Below, one piece after another: positions 1-8,207 of a stretch of DNA of 64,000 bases (positions within the stretch are counted from its first letter, which is position 1; each line of letters starts with the position of its first letter). The position numbers and the translations under genes were made by a program. The DNA is from Mycobacterium sp. 852014-52450_SCH5900713 (GTDB lineage: Bacteria > Actinomycetota > Actinomycetes > Mycobacteriales > Mycobacteriaceae): NCBI RefSeq assembly GCF_001667075.1, contig NZ_LZIL01000066.1, positions 62,001 through 126,000 on the forward strand. The letters are read 5' to 3'. The notes below the pieces were generated by a model. That model searched no databases and had not been told where the DNA came from. It worked only from the letters and a program-made list of their open reading frames with translations.

Positions 1-290
1 AGCTGGGCGCCGGCCAGGCCATCGACCTGCTCAAGGGCCTGGTGATGCCGGCGATCACGCAGGGTATGCAGCACGGCGCCGCGGGTGCACTCCCGGGTGC
101 CGCCGGTGCCCTGCCGGGCGCCGCGGGTGCATTGCCGGGTGCCGCCGGTGCCCTGCCGGCCGCCGCGGGCGCTCTGCCGGGTGCCGCAGGCGCTCTGCCG
201 GGTGCCGCGGGGGCCCTGCCGGCCGCCGCGGGCGCTGCCGGTGCGTTGCCGGCGGCGGCGGCTGCCGCGCCGGTCCTGCCACCCGTGTAG
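1..290 (+). CDS. erp: Erp/PirG exported repetitive protein, 3' end only
   Basis: Only the last 95 codons are present; the gene starts before the window. The visible part opens with an amphipathic stretch (LGAGQAIDLLKGLVMPAI), runs into Gly/Ala/Leu/Pro heptads and ends in an Ala/Pro tail. Erp (Rv3810) is a cell-surface protein that affects mycobacterial virulence and is known for species-variable proline-containing repeats. The call rests on the GQAIDLLKG-type segment before the C-terminus and on the next gene being the Rv3811 orthologue, as in M. tuberculosis. Here the repeats lie after that segment. A strong terminator hairpin follows 24 bases after the stop. Confidence 0.72.
   Translation, partial: LGAGQAIDLLKGLVMPAITQGMQHGAAGALPGAAGALPGAAGALPGAAGALPAAAGALPGAAGALPGAAGALPAAAGAAGALPAAAAAAPVLPPV
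75..251 (+). repeat. Tandem 21-bp coding repeat (GAAGALP heptads)
   Basis: Seven consecutive heptads, five GAAGALP-type and some AAAGALP variants, fill 75-221, followed by a degenerate decamer to 251. The DNA repeats in 21-bp units with mostly third-position differences. Such tracts in Erp differ in copy number and motif between mycobacterial species. Confidence 0.85.
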
Positions 291-313
291 ACCTCAGGGG
301 AACCCTTCAACCA

Positions 314-345
314 GACGGCACCGCAGATTCTTCTGCGGTGCCGTC
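314..345 (+). terminator. Intrinsic terminator after erp
   Basis: A perfect 13-bp stem (GACGGCACCGCAG at 314-326 against CTGCGGTGCCGTC at 333-345) closes a six-base loop and is followed by GATTTTC. It lies just downstream of the erp stop and upstream of the next gene's promoter region. Confidence 0.85.
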
Positions 346-422
346 GATTTTCGTGCAGATTCGCGCCGCCCCGGTTCGTGTCATCTCATCATTAACATTA
401 GAAACACAAGTAACATCGCCTG

Positions 423-2057
423 GTGTCTCCTAGTCGCGGGCCGACGACGTTGCTCACCGCCATCGCGGCGACCGTCGTCATCGTGTCCTGGGTGGCGGAC
501 ACGACGCGCGACCGCCGCACGGCCGGCCCGCCGCCGGCCCACGGCACCCAACTGGCCGAACAACCGCTGGTCGGGCTGGGCGGCGGCGTCACGGTTCGCG
601 AGATCGGGCAGAGCACCCCGTTTTCCCTCGTGGCGCTCACCGGCGACCTGGCCGGCACGTCGACCCGGGTCCGAGCGAAGCGTCTCGACGGTTCGTGGGG
701 GCCCTGGTACCAGACCGAGTACGAAACCGCGGCGCCCGACGGCGCGACGCCGGCCGGGTCCCTCGAGGGACCGCGCGGAACCGACCCGGTGTTCGTCGGC
801 ACCACCACCACCGTCCAGATCGCGGTCACCCGTCCCATCGATGCGCCGGTGACCCAACCGCCGCCCGCGCCGCCCAACGAGACCGGCCTCGGCTACAAGC
901 CTGCGTCCCGGGAACAACCGTTCGGGCAGAACATCTCAGCCGTCCTGATCTCACCGCCGCAAGCGCCGTCGGAAACGCAGTGGACGCCACCGTCGGGGGT
1001 CTTGATGCCCGGCCAAGCCCCGGCCATCATCAGCCGCGCGCAATGGGGCGCCGACGAGTCGCTGCGTTGCGGTAGTCCGCAGTACGACAACGGGATTCGC
1101 GCCGGGGTGGTGCACCACACCGCGGGCAGCAACGACTACTCCCCGCTGGAATCGGCCGGGATCGTCAAGGCCATCTACACCTATCACAGCAAGACCCTGG
1201 GCTGGTGCGACATCGCCTACAACGCCCTGGTCGACAAGTACGGCCAGGTGTTCGAGGGCAGCGCCGGGGGGCTCACCAAAGCGGTCGAGGCCTTCCACAC
1301 CGGCGGCTTCAACCGCAACACCTGGGGTGTGGCGATGATCGGCAACTTCGACGACGTACCGCCGACGCCGATCCAGCTGCGCACCCTGGGCCGGCTGCTG
1401 GGCTGGCGGCTGGGCCTGGACGGCGTCGACCCCAAGGGCACCGTGGCGTTGGAGTCGGCGGGTAGCCACTACACCACCTACCCGGCCGGTTCCGTCGCGA
1501 CGCTGCCCACGATCTTCACCCACCGCGACGTCGGCAACACCGACTGCCCGGGCAACGCCGCCTACGCGCTCATGGACGAAGTACGCGACATCGCTTCGCA
1601 TTTCAACGATCCGCCGGAGGAATTGATCAAGGCCCTGCAGGGCGGCGCGATTTACGACCACTGGCAGGCGATGGGCGGCATGAACAGCGCGCTGGGAGCG
1701 CCGACCTCACCGGAGGACAGCGCGGAGGGTGACGCCCGGTACGTCACATTCGCCAGGGGAGCGATGTACTGGTCGCCCGAAACCGGCGCCCAGCCGATCA
1801 CCGGCGCGATCTACGACGCCTGGGCCTCGCTGAGCTACGAACGCGGTCCGCTCGGCTTGCCGACGAGCGCCGAAATTCAAGAGCCGCTACGGATTACGCA
1901 GAACTTTCAGCACGGAACCCTTAACTACGATCGGCTGACCGGCAACGTCACCGAGGTCGCGGAAGGCATCACCACGCCACTGTCGACGGAGTCCCCGAGC
2001 GGTCCGACCGTCGCGCCCGAACACTTCTCGCTGCCGGCGCACCCCTCCGCCACTTAG
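423..2057 (+). CDS. Rv3811-type secreted amidase/PGRP protein with LGFP repeats
   Basis: A 544-aa protein. Residues 8-24 form a hydrophobic signal or anchor segment. The central domain is of the N-acetylmuramoyl-L-alanine amidase type 2/PGRP family. Candidate zinc or active-site residues are visible at H231-H232 (HHTAGS) and H367...D374-C375 (HRDVGNTDC). Residues about 405-510 carry LGFP-type repeats (IYDHW, LGAPTS, LGLPTS), a module in corynebacterial and mycobacterial envelope proteins. The product probably acts on or binds cell-wall peptidoglycan outside the membrane. The GTG start at 423 sits about 8 bases after a TAACAT -10-like element, which suggests a leaderless mRNA. It converges on the HAD gene with a 13-base gap. 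Enzyme activity is inferred. Confidence 0.85.
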   Translation: MSPSRGPTTLLTAIAATVVIVSWVADTTRDRRTAGPPPAHGTQLAEQPLVGLGGGVTVREIGQSTPFSLVALTGDLAGTSTRVRAKRLDGSWGPWYQTEYETAAPDGATPAGSLEGPRGTDPVFVGTTTTVQIAVTRPIDAPVTQPPPAPPNETGLGYKPASREQPFGQNISAVLISPPQAPSETQWTPPSGVLMPGQAPAIISRAQWGADESLRCGSPQYDNGIRAGVVHHTAGSNDYSPLESAGIVKAIYTYHSKTLGWCDIAYNALVDKYGQVFEGSAGGLTKAVEAFHTGGFNRNTWGVAMIGNFDDVPPTPIQLRTLGRLLGWRLGLDGVDPKGTVALESAGSHYTTYPAGSVATLPTIFTHRDVGNTDCPGNAAYALMDEVRDIASHFNDPPEELIKALQGGAIYDHWQAMGGMNSALGAPTSPEDSAEGDARYVTFARGAMYWSPETGAQPITGAIYDAWASLSYERGPLGLPTSAEIQEPLRITQNFQHGTLNYDRLTGNVTEVAEGITTPLSTESPSGPTVAPEHFSLPAHPSAT

Positions 2058-2070
2058 CCGAAAAGCCCGC

Positions 2071-2886
2071 TCAGAGCCACCAGCGTTCCAGCACGCGCCC
2101 CACCCCGTCGTCATTGTTGCCTGCGGTGACCTCGTCGGCCGCACTCAGCACGTCGGGATGGGCGTTGCCCATCGCCACGCCATGACCGGCCCAGCGCAGC
2201 ATCGGTAGGTCGTTGGGCATGTCGCCGAACGCCACCACCTCTTCGCTGGCGATCTGCAGGGGCCTGGCGATCTCGTCCACACCGGTGGCCTTGCTGGTGC
2301 CCAACGGCACGATTTCCACCAGGCCGTTGTTGGTGGAGTAGGTGATATCGCCCTCGATGCCGACATGCCTGGCCAGTGCGGCGGCCATATCGGCGCTGCG
2401 GGCGCCGCTTCGGCGGATGAGCAGCTTGATCGCCGGCGCGCTCAGCAGGTCCTCGATCGACACCTCGGTGTTGTCCGGGTTCAGCCAGGCATGTTCGTAG
2501 CCGGGCGAGCTGATGAACTGCGGGGTCGCCGTGTCGTGGGCGCGTTCACCGATTCGCTCGACGGCCAGGCCGGCCCCCGGGATGACGCGCGTCGCGAGCT
2601 CCGCCAGTTCGGCCAGCATGTCCACGGGCAGCGTGCGCGCCGACAGCACCCGGTCGGCCGCGGGGTCATAGATGACGGCACCGTTGGCGCACACCGCGAT
2701 CGGCGCGAAGCCGAGCGCATCCACGACGGGACGTATCCAGCGCGGCGGCCGGCCCGTCGCCACGACGAACGTCGCGCCGGCGGCGGTGGCGGCACGCACG
2801 GCGTCGCGGGTGCGCGGAGTGATGGTTTCGTTGTCGTCGAACAGGGTGCCGTCGACGTCACAGGCGATGAGCGCCGGCAAAGTCAT
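2071..2886 (-). CDS. HAD-superfamily (Cof-type) phosphatase, Rv3813c
   Basis: A 271-aa cytosolic HAD hydrolase. The nucleophile motif DVDGT is at D10-D12 and motif IV (GDMPND) near residue 222, with a Cof-type cap in between. Cof proteins dephosphorylate sugar phosphates and related small molecules; the substrate here is unknown. It lies 34 bases downstream of three acyltransferase genes on the same strand, so it may be the last gene of that unit, and a lipid-phosphate substrate is possible but unproven. In M. tuberculosis a PE_PGRS gene (Rv3812) lies between this gene and Rv3811; none is present here. Confidence 0.88.
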   Translation of the reverse strand: MTLPALIACDVDGTLFDDNETITPRTRDAVRAATAAGATFVVATGRPPRWIRPVVDALGFAPIAVCANGAVIYDPAADRVLSARTLPVDMLAELAELATRVIPGAGLAVERIGERAHDTATPQFISSPGYEHAWLNPDNTEVSIEDLLSAPAIKLLIRRSGARSADMAAALARHVGIEGDITYSTNNGLVEIVPLGTSKATGVDEIARPLQIASEEVVAFGDMPNDLPMLRWAGHGVAMGNAHPDVLSAADEVTAGNNDDGVGRVLERWWL

Positions 2887-2920
2887 CTGACGGTTCCGCG
2901 TTCGCGGCTCGCCGGTCTGA

Positions 2921-3706
2921 TCAATGCACTCCGCTCTGCTCCTGCCCCGGACGGGTCACGCCGTCGGTGCCGTATTTCTGCATTCGCGCCTGCAACTCCG
3001 ACAGGCGGATCGCCCGGGAATCATCCTGGGTGGGCGCGGCGCCGCCGAGCCGCCGAGGCACCCAGAACTCGCCCTCGGGGTGCGGGTACTCCTCCTGCAC
3101 CCGGTACAACAGCGCGTTCATCGCCTCGCGCAGCGCCGCGTTGAGCTGCTCGGGTGTGCCGTGCGGCGGCAACGGCCGCCCTGCCGCGACGGTGATCGGA
3201 ACCTTGTTGCGCCACACCTTCTTCGGATGATCCTTGGGCCAGATCCGATGGGCACCCCAGACGATGACCGGAACGATCGGCACCTGGGCGTCCAGCGCCA
3301 TCCGGGCCGCACCTCTCTTGAATTCCCGAAGCTCGAAACTGCGGCTGATCGTGGCTTCAGGGTGCATCCCGATTAGCTCGCCGTCGCGCAGGCGCCGCGT
3401 GGCCAGCTCGAGCGCGTCGTGCCCGTTAGTGCGGTCCACCGGGATCAGCCTGGCGTGGTTGATGACGTAGTTGACCGCCTTCACGTCGGCCATTTCCGCC
3501 TTGATCATGAAGTAGGCGCGCCGGCGCCGCTCACGCACGGCAAGCAGCGTCGGCAGCCAGTCCAGGTAGCTGGTGTGGTTCTGCGCCAGCAGTGCACCGC
3601 CCGACTGCGGAATGTTCTCCAGCCCGCGATAGGTGAACTTGGTTCCCTGCATCGCGACCATGGGCGGGACGACCCATTCGCACAACCGGTAAAAGCCCTC
3701 AGGCAT
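2921..3706 (-). CDS. PlsC-type 1-acylglycerol-3-phosphate acyltransferase, Rv3814c
   Basis: A 261-aa acyltransferase of the LPLAT/AGPAT family, which transfers acyl groups to lysophosphatidate or similar acceptors at the membrane. The catalytic HX4D motif is H44-TSYL-D49. The PEATISRS block for glycerophosphate binding and the VPVIVWGAHRIW block are both present. It is the third of three tandem paralogues (Rv3816c, Rv3815c, Rv3814c) read right to left, 14 bases after the second. The acyl acceptor has to be inferred from the family. Confidence 0.9.
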   Translation of the reverse strand: MPEGFYRLCEWVVPPMVAMQGTKFTYRGLENIPQSGGALLAQNHTSYLDWLPTLLAVRERRRRAYFMIKAEMADVKAVNYVINHARLIPVDRTNGHDALELATRRLRDGELIGMHPEATISRSFELREFKRGAARMALDAQVPIVPVIVWGAHRIWPKDHPKKVWRNKVPITVAAGRPLPPHGTPEQLNAALREAMNALLYRVQEEYPHPEGEFWVPRRLGGAAPTQDDSRAIRLSELQARMQKYGTDGVTRPGQEQSGVH

Positions 3707-3720
3707 GTGTCCTCCTTCGC

Positions 3721-4476
3721 CTACCGCGACGATCGTCCATCACGACCGGCGGCCCGGGCCGCGGCCTCGTCCGCCTCCATCCGAGCAGCCTCCGCCATGG
3801 TCGGTGCCCCACCGCCCAGCCGGTGCGGCGTCCAGTACGCACCCGGTTCGTGCGGATAGCGCTCCTGCACCTGGTGTAGCAGCGCGGTCATCGACTCGCG
3901 CAGGGCGGCGTCGGTCCGCGCAATGTCTTCGGCCGCCGTGACTGGCGCGCCCACCTGCACTTTAATCGGTACCTTGGTGCGGCCCAGTGTGCGCGGGTGG
4001 TCTTTGGTCCAGATCCGGTGCGCACCCCAGACGATGATCGGGACGATCGGAACGTCCGCGTCGACGGCCATGCGGGCGGCGCCCGTTTTGAACTCCTTGA
4101 GCTCGAAACTGCGGCTGATGGTGGCCTCCGGATACACCCCGACCAGCTCGCCCTCGCGCAGCCGCTGCACCGCCAGCGCGTAGGCGCCCGCGCCAGCACC
4201 GCGGTCCACCGGAATGGTCCGGGTGTGCTTGATCAGGAAGTTGACGATCTTCACCTGCTGCATCTCGGCCTTGATCATGAACCTGAGCCGGCGGCGCCGG
4301 CGATACACGGCCAGCGCGGCGGGCAGAAAGTCGACATAGCTGGTGTGGTTGATCGCGATCACGGCACCACCGGAGTCGGGAATGTTCTCCTCGCCGGCGT
4401 AGGAGATCCGGGTGTCGGTGGCCAGAACCGTCAGCCGAGCCAGGATCTCGAGCGCGCGGAAGACCGGTTCCACCAT
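3721..4476 (-). CDS. PlsC-type acyltransferase, Rv3815c
   Basis: A 251-aa paralogue of its neighbours with the HX4D motif at H44-D49 (NHTSYVD), PEATISRS and VPIIVWGAHRIW. It is the middle gene of a co-directional trio; only 6 bases separate it from Rv3816c and 14 from Rv3814c, so one transcript is likely. The C-terminal tail is rich in Ala, Glu and Arg, like that of the third copy. The likely role is acylation of lysophosphatidate or another glycerolipid. Division of labour among the three copies cannot be read from sequence. Confidence 0.9.
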   Translation of the reverse strand: MVEPVFRALEILARLTVLATDTRISYAGEENIPDSGGAVIAINHTSYVDFLPAALAVYRRRRRLRFMIKAEMQQVKIVNFLIKHTRTIPVDRGAGAGAYALAVQRLREGELVGVYPEATISRSFELKEFKTGAARMAVDADVPIVPIIVWGAHRIWTKDHPRTLGRTKVPIKVQVGAPVTAAEDIARTDAALRESMTALLHQVQERYPHEPGAYWTPHRLGGGAPTMAEAARMEADEAAARAAGRDGRSSR

Positions 4477-4482
4477 CGATCG

Positions 4483-5250
4483 CTACTCCGGCGCTCCCGC
4501 GGATCCGGCCCGGCGCGCCGCGCGAGCGGCCGCCTCCTCGGCGTCCATCCGGGCAGCTTCGGCCAGCGATGGGGCACTGCCGCCCAACCGGCGCGGCACC
4601 CAGAACTCACCCGCCGGGTGCGGCCCATACATTTCCTGGGCCCGCTCCAGCAGATGTTGCATCCGCGAGTGCAGCAGCCCCTTCAATTCCTCGACGCCCA
4701 GCGTCGGTTCGATCGGTTCACCGACGACGACCATGATGGGCACCTTGGGACGGAACAGCTTCTTGGGGTGCCCCTTGGTCCAGACGCGCTGCGCGCCCCA
4801 GACGATCACCGGAACGATGGGCACCCCGGCTTCGACGGCCATCCGCGCCGCACCCGACTTGAATTCCTTGATCTCGAAGCTGCGGCTGATCGTGGCTTCC
4901 GGGTAGACGCCGACCAACTCGCCGTCCTTGAGGTTCCGGACCGCTTCCTCGTAGGAGGCGGCCCCGTTCTGCCGGTTCACGGAGATGTGCCGCAGGCTGC
5001 GCATGAGCGGCCCGGTGATCTTGTGGTCGAACACCTCCTGCTTGGCCATGAAGCGCACCTTGCGGCCCAGACCTTGCTGGTAGGCGGGCAGCCCCGCGAA
5101 CGTGAAATCGAGGTAGCCGGTGTGGTTGATGGCGATGACCGCTCCCCCGCTCTTGGGCAGGTTTTCGGCGCCCGTGACCGTGATCTTGAGACCCTGTATG
5201 CGCCATATCAAGCGGGCAAGTTGAATGACAGTCCCGTATACCGGTTCCAC
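4483..5250 (-). CDS. PlsC-type acyltransferase, Rv3816c
   Basis: A 255-aa protein and the first gene of the acyltransferase trio. HX4D is at H43-D48 (NHTGYLD), followed by PEATISRS and VPVIVWGAQRVW. It differs most from the other two in the acceptor-side helix (AGLPAYQQGLGRKVRFMAKQ). The upstream spacer (5251-5407) separates it from the divergent MBL-Rieske gene and must hold the promoter. It ends in the same acidic/Ala/Arg-rich tail as Rv3815c, which supports recent duplication. Confidence 0.9.
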   Translation of the reverse strand: MEPVYGTVIQLARLIWRIQGLKITVTGAENLPKSGGAVIAINHTGYLDFTFAGLPAYQQGLGRKVRFMAKQEVFDHKITGPLMRSLRHISVNRQNGAASYEEAVRNLKDGELVGVYPEATISRSFEIKEFKSGAARMAVEAGVPIVPVIVWGAQRVWTKGHPKKLFRPKVPIMVVVGEPIEPTLGVEELKGLLHSRMQHLLERAQEMYGPHPAGEFWVPRRLGGSAPSLAEAARMDAEEAAARAARRAGSAGAPE

Positions 5251-5407
5251 AGCTGATCAGCCTAGTGCTCCCGGCTGTGAGTCAGCCCTTGAGTCAGCCG
5301 AAGTGCCGAAAACCGAGACGCCGTCCCGCGCTAAGCTCGGAGGCTGAAAAAGCCGTTACCCGGCCGCGGGCCGCGCAGGTCCCTTGATCGGCCCCAGGAA
5401 GGTGTTT

Positions 5408-6958
5408 GTGCAGGTCACAAGCGTAGGTCACGCCGGATTTCTGATCGAGACGCCCGCGGGCAGCATTCTTTGCGACCCCTGGGTCAATCCCGCGTACTTC
5501 GCGTCCTGGTTTCCGTTCCCCGACAACAGCGGCCTGGACTGGGACCGGCTGGGGGACTGCGACTACCTCTACGTGTCGCACCTGCACAAAGACCACTTCG
5601 ACGCCAAGAATCTTCTCGAGCACGTCAACAAAGACGCGGTGGTGCTGCTGCCCGACTTCCCGGTGCCGGACCTGCGAAACGCGTTGCAGGAGCTGGGTTT
5701 CTACCGGTTCTTCGAGACCAGCAACTCGGTCAAGCACCGGGTCAGCGGCCCCAAGGGCGACCTCGATGTGATGATCATCGCCCTGCGGGCGCCGGCCGAC
5801 GGCCCGCTCGGTGACTCGGCGCTGGTGGTTTCCGACGGCGTGACGACCGCGTTCAACATGAACGACGCCCGGCCGGTCGATCTCGACATGCTGAGCTCGG
5901 CTTTCGGACACATCGACGTGCATATGCTGCAGTACTCCGGCGCGATCTGGTACCCGATGGTGTACGACATGCCGGCCCGCGCCAAGGAGTCGTTCGGTGT
6001 CCAGAAGCGGCAGCGGCAGATGGACCGCGCCCGCCAGTACATCGCCCAGGTGGGCGCGACGTGGGTCATCCCGTCGGCCGGGCCGCCGTGCTTTCTGGAC
6101 CCGGATTTGCGTCATCTCAACGACGACCACGGCGATGCGGCCAACATCTTTCCGGACCAGATGGTGTTCCTCGACCAGATGCGCACCCACGGGAGCGACG
6201 GCGGCCTGCTGATGATCCCCGGCTCGACCGCGGACTTCACCGGCACCACCCTGAATGCGCTGCGCCATCCGCTGCCCGACGATCAGGTCGAGGCGATCTT
6301 CACCACCGGGAAGCGGGCCTACATCGCCGACTACGCCGAACGGATGGCGCCGGTCGTGGCCGCCGAGCGCGCGAGCTGGGCGCCCGCCACCGGGGAACCA
6401 CTGCTCGAGCCGCTACGTGCGCTGTTCGAACCGATCATGTCCCAGAGCGACGAGATCTGCGACGGCATCGGCTATCCCGTCGAATTGGTGATCGGCCCGG
6501 AGACTGTCGTGCTCGACTTCCCGAAACGCGCCGTGCGCGAACGGATTCCCGATGAGAAGGTGCGCTACGGTTTCGCCATCGCGCCGGAGTTGGTCCGCAC
6601 CGTACTGCGGGATCGGGAGCCGGACTGGGTGAACACCATCTTCCTGTCCACCCGATTCAGGGCGTGGCGCGTCGGCGGCTACAACGAATACCTGTACACG
6701 TTCTTCAAGTGCCTGACCGACGAACGGATCGCCTACGCCGACGGCTGGTTCGCCGAGACGCACGACGATTCGTCATCGGTCACGCTGGACGGCTGGGAAA
6801 TTCAGCGCCGCTGCCCCCATCTCAAGGCCGACCTGTCGAAATTCGGTGTGGTGGAGGGCGATACGTTGACCTGCAACCTGCATGGCTGGCAGTGGCGATT
6901 GGACGACGGGCGGTGCCTGACCGCGCGGGGTCACCAACTGCGAAGTTCGCGAGCATGA
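5408..6958 (+). CDS. Metallo-beta-lactamase-fold protein with C-terminal Rieske [2Fe-2S] domain, Rv3818
   Basis: A 516-aa protein from the GTG at 5408, chosen because AGGAAGG lies five bases ahead; in-frame TTG 5384 and GTG 5402 are less likely. The N-terminal half is a UlaG/MBL-type metal hydrolase fold with H58-x-H60-x-D62-H63. The C-terminus carries a complete Rieske signature, C469-x-H471 and C489-xx-H492. A metal-hydrolase fold joined to a Rieske cluster recalls CMP-Neu5Ac hydroxylase, but the substrate in mycobacteria is unknown. Its stop overlaps the start of the next gene (ATGA), so the two are translationally coupled. Confidence 0.88.
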   Translation: MQVTSVGHAGFLIETPAGSILCDPWVNPAYFASWFPFPDNSGLDWDRLGDCDYLYVSHLHKDHFDAKNLLEHVNKDAVVLLPDFPVPDLRNALQELGFYRFFETSNSVKHRVSGPKGDLDVMIIALRAPADGPLGDSALVVSDGVTTAFNMNDARPVDLDMLSSAFGHIDVHMLQYSGAIWYPMVYDMPARAKESFGVQKRQRQMDRARQYIAQVGATWVIPSAGPPCFLDPDLRHLNDDHGDAANIFPDQMVFLDQMRTHGSDGGLLMIPGSTADFTGTTLNALRHPLPDDQVEAIFTTGKRAYIADYAERMAPVVAAERASWAPATGEPLLEPLRALFEPIMSQSDEICDGIGYPVELVIGPETVVLDFPKRAVRERIPDEKVRYGFAIAPELVRTVLRDREPDWVNTIFLSTRFRAWRVGGYNEYLYTFFKCLTDERIAYADGWFAETHDDSSSVTLDGWEIQRRCPHLKADLSKFGVVEGDTLTCNLHGWQWRLDDGRCLTARGHQLRSSRA

Positions 6959-7299
6959 ACGAAAGCCCAGGCCGGTCTTACGACGACGGGTTGGTTCAGT
7001 TGGACCGCGCGGCGATCACGCTGCGCCGCTATCACTTTCCTTCCGGAACGTCGAAAGTGATTGCGCTGGAGTCGATTCGTGGATACAAGGCCGAAGGGCT
7101 GGGCCTGCTCACAAATCGGTTCCGGATCTGGGGCAGCTCGGACTTGCGTCGCTGGCTGCCGCTGGACGTGAGCCGGCCGTTCAAGTCGACCTTGGTCACG
7201 CTGGACGTGCCCGGCGTCCGGCCCAGCCCCGCCTTCACGCCGGCGCGACCGGAAGAGTTCACCGCACTCCTGGATGAGCTGCTAGGTCAGCGCGGTTAG
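6955..7299 (+). CDS. Conserved hypothetical protein, Rv3819
   Basis: A 114-aa protein without signal peptide or membrane segment. The ATG at 6955 overlaps the stop of the MBL-Rieske gene. The sequence (ITLRRYHFPSGTSKVI, then a short beta-rich stretch) looks like a small PH-like beta domain, but no catalytic motif is visible. Coupling suggests a role with the Rieske protein. Function unknown. Confidence 0.8.
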   Translation: MNESPGRSYDDGLVQLDRAAITLRRYHFPSGTSKVIALESIRGYKAEGLGLLTNRFRIWGSSDLRRWLPLDVSRPFKSTLVTLDVPGVRPSPAFTPARPEEFTALLDELLGQRG

Positions 7300-7418
7300 C
7301 GTCGCGCGCGAGTGCGCAAAAGTCCGGCTGCGACTGCCGTCGGCGACCCCGGCATACGCCAGGACGACTGGGCGAGTTTGAGTCAGGGGCCGAGCTGGCT
7401 GCGGTACGGTTGCCCAGC

Positions 7419-8153
7419 ATGTGGATCACTGTGCTGGTGCTGGCCGGCTCGGTGATCTTCGAACCGATCCGCGTCGGTCTGGTGGTCCTGCTGCTCAGCA
7501 GGCGGCGCCCGCTCATGCAAATGCTCGCGTTCTTGTGTGGTGGCTTCGCCATGGGCGTCGGCGCGGGTCTGGTGGTGCTGTTCGTCCTCCGTGCCGCGCC
7601 GGTCGTTGGCCACTTCAGCGTGGCGGACGTCCAGATCGCATCCGGGCTCGCCGCTTTGCTCGTTGCCGTCGTGTTGGCGACCAATGTTGTGCGACGCAGG
7701 GTTGTCCATGTCCGCCCCGCACCGGCGGATGCGGTAATCGGCCGCAGCGGTGACGTTGCCCTCGACGAAGGGTCGGCACCGAGCGGACGGCGGCGGCTGG
7801 CCGAAAGCGCGCGAATCTTCTTGCGCGGTGACTCCCTAGCCGTCGCAGCGGTCAGCGGGGTTGGGGCGTCGTTGCCGTCGGCGAACTACATGGGCTCGAT
7901 GGCCGCCATCCTCGCCGCGCACGCCGCGCCGGCCGCGCAGGTGCAGGCGTTGGTCGCCTTCAACGTGGTGGCGTTCGCCGTGGCCGAGATCCCGCTGGTC
8001 GGATATCTGGCGTCGCCGCAGCGCACGCGCGCCGTCATGGCCGGGCTGCAGAACTGGCTGCGATCCCGCGGCCACCGCGACATCGCCCTCTTGGCGGCGG
8101 CCGGGGGCTGTTTCATGCTCGTCCTCGGGCTGATCAACCTCGCTGCGCGTTAG
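7419..8153 (+). CDS. GAP/Sap-family integral membrane protein (lipid addressing), Rv3821-like
   Basis: A 244-aa polytopic membrane protein with about six hydrophobic segments in two groups of three, split by a hydrophilic loop near residues 95-135. It resembles the GAP/Sap family of small proteins that assist MmpL transporters in moving glycopeptidolipids (Gap) or sulfolipid-1 (Sap, Rv3821) to the cell surface. ATG 7419 (MWITVLVLAG) was preferred over in-frame TTG 7410. In M. tuberculosis Rv3821 sits inside the sulfolipid cluster; here no pks2, papA, mmpL8 or fadD23 flanks it, so the cargo is open. Confidence 0.8.
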   Translation: MWITVLVLAGSVIFEPIRVGLVVLLLSRRRPLMQMLAFLCGGFAMGVGAGLVVLFVLRAAPVVGHFSVADVQIASGLAALLVAVVLATNVVRRRVVHVRPAPADAVIGRSGDVALDEGSAPSGRRRLAESARIFLRGDSLAVAAVSGVGASLPSANYMGSMAAILAAHAAPAAQVQALVAFNVVAFAVAEIPLVGYLASPQRTRAVMAGLQNWLRSRGHRDIALLAAAGGCFMLVLGLINLAAR

Positions 8154-8207
8154 CGGCCCACCTACAGCTTTTCGATCGGCCTTGAGAGCCGGTGTGAACA
8201 GCCGTCC

